Shown: piece after piece, positions 61,037-64,000 of the stretch
Layout: every line of letters begins with the position of its first letter
Position numbering within the stretch: the stretch's first letter is position 1
Source of the DNA: Bradyrhizobium xenonodulans
GTDB lineage: Bacteria; Pseudomonadota; Alphaproteobacteria; Rhizobiales; Xanthobacteraceae
Direction of reading: 5' to 3'
NCBI RefSeq assembly: GCF_027594865.1
Contig: NZ_CP089391.1
Span: 3,936,501-4,000,500 of the forward strand
DNA: 64,000 nt
Notes under the pieces: model-generated
Told to the model about the DNA's origin: nothing
Databases searched by the model: none
What the model saw: the letters and a program-made list of their open reading frames with translations, nothing else
Translations under genes and position numbers: made by a program

Positions 61037-61127
61037 CGTCGCGCCGTTCCGCGTCCTATGTTGCGACGGGGCAACGACTCCACTCGGATACGGTAACCCA
61101 GCTCGCGGGCACGAGCCGGGCGTTAGA

Positions 61128-62537
61128 ATGAACGGAATTTTTGGGATGCATGGGGTGAAGCTCTTCACCGGAGCTGCGGTTTCGGTCCTGCTGCTGGCAC
61201 TTGCCGGGCCGACGCCTGCCTTGGCGGATACGATCGAGTCCGCGCTGGTGCGCGCCTATCAGAACAATCCGCAACTCAACGCACAGCGCGCCCAGGTGCG
61301 CTCGACCGACGAGAACGTGCCTCAGGCCTTGTCGGGCTATCGGCCCAGGGTCAATCTGACGGTCAGCAGTGGGACTCAATATCAGGATATCCAACAGGTC
61401 CAGAAGGGCCTGCCAATCAATAGCGTCCCGCCGCTTCAGCCCAACAGCGCCAGCCTGACCATCAACCAGACGCTCTATAACGGCAATCAGACCGCCAACC
61501 GAACGCGCGCGGCGGAGAGCCAGGTCTCTGGGTCGCGCGAGGCGTTGCGAGTGCTCGAGCAGTCGGTTCTGCTGCAGGCCGCCACGACCTACATGGACTA
61601 CCTGCGCGATTCGGCGACTCTCGAAGTTCAGCGCAGCAACGTGCGCGTGCTTGAACAGACGCTCAAGCAAACACGCGATCGCTTCAACGTCGGCGAGGTG
61701 ACGCGCACCGACGTCGCGCAGTCCGAAGCGCAGCTGGCTGCCGGCAGAACGCAGGCGCTGACCGCCGAATCCAATCTCACGACGACGCGAGCGAACTTCC
61801 GCCGGATCATCGGAAACGAGCCGGCGGCCCTTGCCCCGGGCTCGCCGGTCGATCGCTTCCTGCCCACGACGATCGCTTCCGCGGTCAATCTCAGCCTGGT
61901 CGAGAACCCCAACGTCACGGCTGCGATGTTCGGCATCGACGTCAACTATCTCCAGGTTAAGATCAACGAAGGTGCGCTGCTGCCGACGGTCACGATCCAG
62001 GCTGGCGTCTCCCAGGCGTATCAGCAGACCCTGACGGTCTTCCGGACGACGACTGCTTCCGCCATCGCGACAGCCTCCGTGCCGATCTATCAGGGCGGCA
62101 CGGAATATTCGCTGATCCGCCAATCGAAAGAGAACCTGGCGCAGCAGCGCCTGAACCTCGAAACCACCCGCGACCAGACCCGAGCCAACGTTGTGCAGGC
62201 CTGGGGTCAATTGGAAGCCGGCAAGGCGCAGGTGAAGTCTGCGCAGGCGCAGGTGACGGCGTCCGAGATCGCGCTGAACGGCGTGCGCGAAGAAGCCAAG
62301 GCCGGCCAGCGCACCACGCTCGACGTGCTCAACGCGCAGCAGGCGCTGGTGAACGCGCGCGTTGCGCTCGTCACTGCCCAGCATGACCGCGTGGTGGCGT
62401 CCTATTCGGTGCTCAACGCGGTCGGCCGTCTCGCACCTCAGGTGCTCGGTCTCAACACCACGGTGTACGATCCCAGCGTGCACTACCAGCAGATCCGCGA
62501 CAACTGGGCCGGCGTACGCACGCCCGACGGACGCTAA
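61128..62537 (+). CDS. tolC: TolC family outer membrane protein
   Basis: A 469-residue outer membrane exit duct, with a signal peptide (residues 1-34, ending ALAD) and two TolC repeats. The first carries IESALVRAYQNNPQLNAQRAQV and DRFNVGEVTRTDVAQSEAQLA, the second VEN-PNVTAAMFGIDV-type and AGQRTTLDVLNAQQALVNARV motifs. It serves type I secretion and tripartite efflux, and is distinct from the NodT-type lipoprotein at 31818. ATG 61128 gives a normal signal peptide. Confidence 0.94.
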   Translation: MNGIFGMHGVKLFTGAAVSVLLLALAGPTPALADTIESALVRAYQNNPQLNAQRAQVRSTDENVPQALSGYRPRVNLTVSSGTQYQDIQQVQKGLPINSVPPLQPNSASLTINQTLYNGNQTANRTRAAESQVSGSREALRVLEQSVLLQAATTYMDYLRDSATLEVQRSNVRVLEQTLKQTRDRFNVGEVTRTDVAQSEAQLAAGRTQALTAESNLTTTRANFRRIIGNEPAALAPGSPVDRFLPTTIASAVNLSLVENPNVTAAMFGIDVNYLQVKINEGALLPTVTIQAGVSQAYQQTLTVFRTTTASAIATASVPIYQGGTEYSLIRQSKENLAQQRLNLETTRDQTRANVVQAWGQLEAGKAQVKSAQAQVTASEIALNGVREEAKAGQRTTLDVLNAQQALVNARVALVTAQHDRVVASYSVLNAVGRLAPQVLGLNTTVYDPSVHYQQIRDNWAGVRTPDGR

Positions 62538-62842
62538 AGTCCCGTAGTCATCCGGTCGGCCTCGCAAACAGTCGAGGCTGACCGGCGCTTTGCTTGCAAT
62601 CATCAAAATCCCTGACATAGCCTTGTCAAGAAGATGCGGGTCGATTCGTCCCGCACCCGATGTCGTGTGCGTAAAGCTTGAGTGCCGAGGGCAGGGGCGC
62701 ACCGCCGCACGTTGAGCCGTGAACTGGGGACAAGTCGGGTTGCCGCGACGAAAATGTCGGGGCGTTCGTCCGGAACCGGCCAATCCTGTCGTGCTTGGTG
62801 TAAAACAACGCATGCGAGGGCGTTGATGATGTGGAGTCGGAG
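62538..62842. other. Intergenic region between tolC and popZ
   Basis: About 305 bases with no recognised gene, terminator or operator. Confidence 0.4.
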
Positions 62843-63607
62843 ATGACGCAGCCTGCAAAGGTCACAGAACCCTCGATGGAGGAGATTCTGGCCTCGATCC
62901 GGCGCATCATTGCCGACGATGAGGCCAAGCCGCCGCCGGCTGAAGCTGCGAAGCCCGCGCCAACGCCCGCCGCGCCGCCAAAGCCGCAGGCTGTGAACGA
63001 CATTCCACCCTCCAAGGCTGCTCCCGCCGCCAAGCCGGCCGCCGAGAAGCCCGCGCCACCGCCGGCAGCAAAGCCCGCCGCGCCGCCACCGCCTGCGGCC
63101 GATGCCGGCCCCAACAGCCAGGACGATATCGACGCGTTGCTGGCGGGGCTCGACACGGCCACGCCTGCGCCCGAGGTCAGCGCTCCGGAACCGGAGCCCG
63201 AGCCTGAACCCGACGTGCTCGAATTGACCGACGAGATGGCGATGGACCCGACGCCGCCACCGCCGCCGCCGAGCTTCCGCAAGGTCGAGCCGCGCGACGA
63301 TCTGGAATTCGCCGAATCGCCGCCGCCGCGTCCGACGCCGGCACCGTCCTATGCACCGGTAGACTTCGATGCGCCGCCGATGCCGCCACAGCAGCCGATC
63401 CTGGCGCAATCGACGGTCTCCGCAGTTGAATCCGCCTTCAACTCGCTGGCCCACACGGTGCTCAGCAGCAATGCGCGGACGCTGGAGGATCTGGTCAAGG
63501 AGATGCTGCGTCCGATGCTGAAATCCTGGCTCGACGACAATCTGCCGGGCCTCGTTGAACGCATCGTGAAGGCCGAAATCGAGCGGGTCTCGCGCGGCGG
63601 CCGGTAA
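62843..63607 (+). CDS. popZ: PopZ-like polar organising protein (DUF2497)
   Basis: A 254-residue protein with the PopZ layout: a conserved N-terminal helix (TEPSMEEILASIRRIIADDE), a long proline/alanine/glutamate-rich disordered middle (residues about 30-185), and a conserved C-terminal helical part (LEDLVKEMLRPMLKSWLDDNLP, then LVERIVKAEIERVSRGG). In Caulobacter PopZ forms the cell-pole matrix that anchors the chromosome. Found between tolC and valS as in many alphaproteobacteria. ATG 62843; GTG 62831 is an alternative. Confidence 0.92.
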   Translation: MTQPAKVTEPSMEEILASIRRIIADDEAKPPPAEAAKPAPTPAAPPKPQAVNDIPPSKAAPAAKPAAEKPAPPPAAKPAAPPPPAADAGPNSQDDIDALLAGLDTATPAPEVSAPEPEPEPEPDVLELTDEMAMDPTPPPPPPSFRKVEPRDDLEFAESPPPRPTPAPSYAPVDFDAPPMPPQQPILAQSTVSAVESAFNSLAHTVLSSNARTLEDLVKEMLRPMLKSWLDDNLPGLVERIVKAEIERVSRGGR

Positions 63608-63736
63608 GACCCCGGCCAGAGCCCTCATAAAGCCCCGCTTGGGCACGATGTTCGGTCTTCGGGCCGGGCCGGGAAGCCGTTTCGCCGCCGGGCTTTCCCG
63701 TTGACTTGCCCCCCGCGCGCGGCTTTCTAGCAGCCC

Positions 63737-64000
63737 ATGATCGAGAAAAATTACCAGCCCGCCGATATCGAAGCCCGCATGTCCGTCGTGTGGGAGGACA
63801 GCCTTGCGTTCAAGGCCGGCCGCCCCGACCGCCGCGACGCCGTACCCTTTACCATCGTGATCCCGCCGCCGAACGTGACGGGCTCGCTGCACATGGGCCA
63901 CGCCCTCAACAACACGCTCCAGGACATTCTGTGCCGGTTCGAGCGCATGCGTGGCCGCGACGTGCTGTGGCAGCCCGGTACCGACCATGCCGGCATCGCC
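63737..64000 (+). CDS. valS: Valyl-tRNA synthetase, N-terminal part (cut by window end)
   Basis: The first 88 codons of a class I aminoacyl-tRNA synthetase that charges tRNA-Val. It starts [16 protein letters not shown] and carries the HIGH motif as HMGH (residues 52-55) within [17 protein letters not shown], then [12 protein letters not shown]. The rest lies outside the window. Confidence 0.95.
   Translation, partial: MIEKNYQPADIEARMSVVWEDSLAFKAGRPDRRDAVPFTIVIPPPNVTGSLHMGHALNNTLQDILCRFERMRGRDVLWQPGTDHAGIA

Overview
The window reads as a stretch of chromosome from a high-GC alphaproteobacterium, most likely Bradyrhizobium or a close relative (Nitrobacteraceae). This is inferred from the order pcm-like / tolC / popZ / valS, a metC / aapJQMP block, a dctPQM TRAP operon, a NodT-type RND efflux operon, and several families of palindromic intergenic repeats. 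No phage, plasmid or complete insertion sequence was found. The only trace of a transposon is a TnpB-like protein segment built into another gene.

Layout. At 0.1-3.0 kb (minus strand) lies a TRAP transporter with ATGA-linked genes. At 3.3-7.4 kb there is a run of very small genes, mostly secreted, single-pass membrane or unknown. A PLP-fold protein of unknown function (7.5-8.8 kb) and tRNA-Arg(TCT) follow. At 9.8-17.1 kb a bacterial alpha-2-macroglobulin and penicillin-binding protein 1C form an envelope-defence pair. At 17.1-20.9 kb an ArnT-like transferase, a PAP2 phosphatase, a GT2 polyprenyl-phosphate glycosyltransferase and a LpxB-N-domain membrane protein form a tight operon, probably for lipid A or polyprenyl-linked sugar modification. 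Next come a Na/Pi cotransporter and metC on the minus strand, then aapJQMP (general amino acid uptake), a cysteine synthase and a cyclopropane fatty acid synthase. At 31.8-41.0 kb is a four-gene RND efflux operon (outer membrane factor, adaptor, two MdtB/MdtC-like pumps). It is followed by a DTW-domain tRNA-modifying enzyme, a two-gene ABC-2 polysaccharide exporter and tRNA-Cys.

At 45.1-52.0 kb there is a single-direction cluster: an amino-acid-type binding protein, a fused permease-ATPase, an acetamidase/formamidase, a second acetamidase fused behind an AraC-type regulator, and a RidA protein. It looks like a dedicated system for importing and hydrolysing an amide, with a built-in regulator-enzyme fusion. 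A structured noncoding stretch of about 0.9 kb follows. Then comes an operon whose first gene joins the N-terminal lobe of a TnpB-type transposon protein (helix-turn-helix plus beta-barrel, no RuvC nuclease) in frame to a complete PspA/IM30 protein, followed by YqiJ and YqiK (flotillin) genes. These two regions are the most unusual in the window.

The last part carries a small secreted protein, tRNA-Asn(GTT), an AraC regulator, a formylglycine-generating-enzyme homologue with both catalytic cysteines, a 59-codon gene, a PCMT-like protein, tolC, a PopZ-like polar organiser and the first 88 codons of valS, cut by the window end. All calls come from reading the sequence and from knowledge of the families. 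No database search was run.
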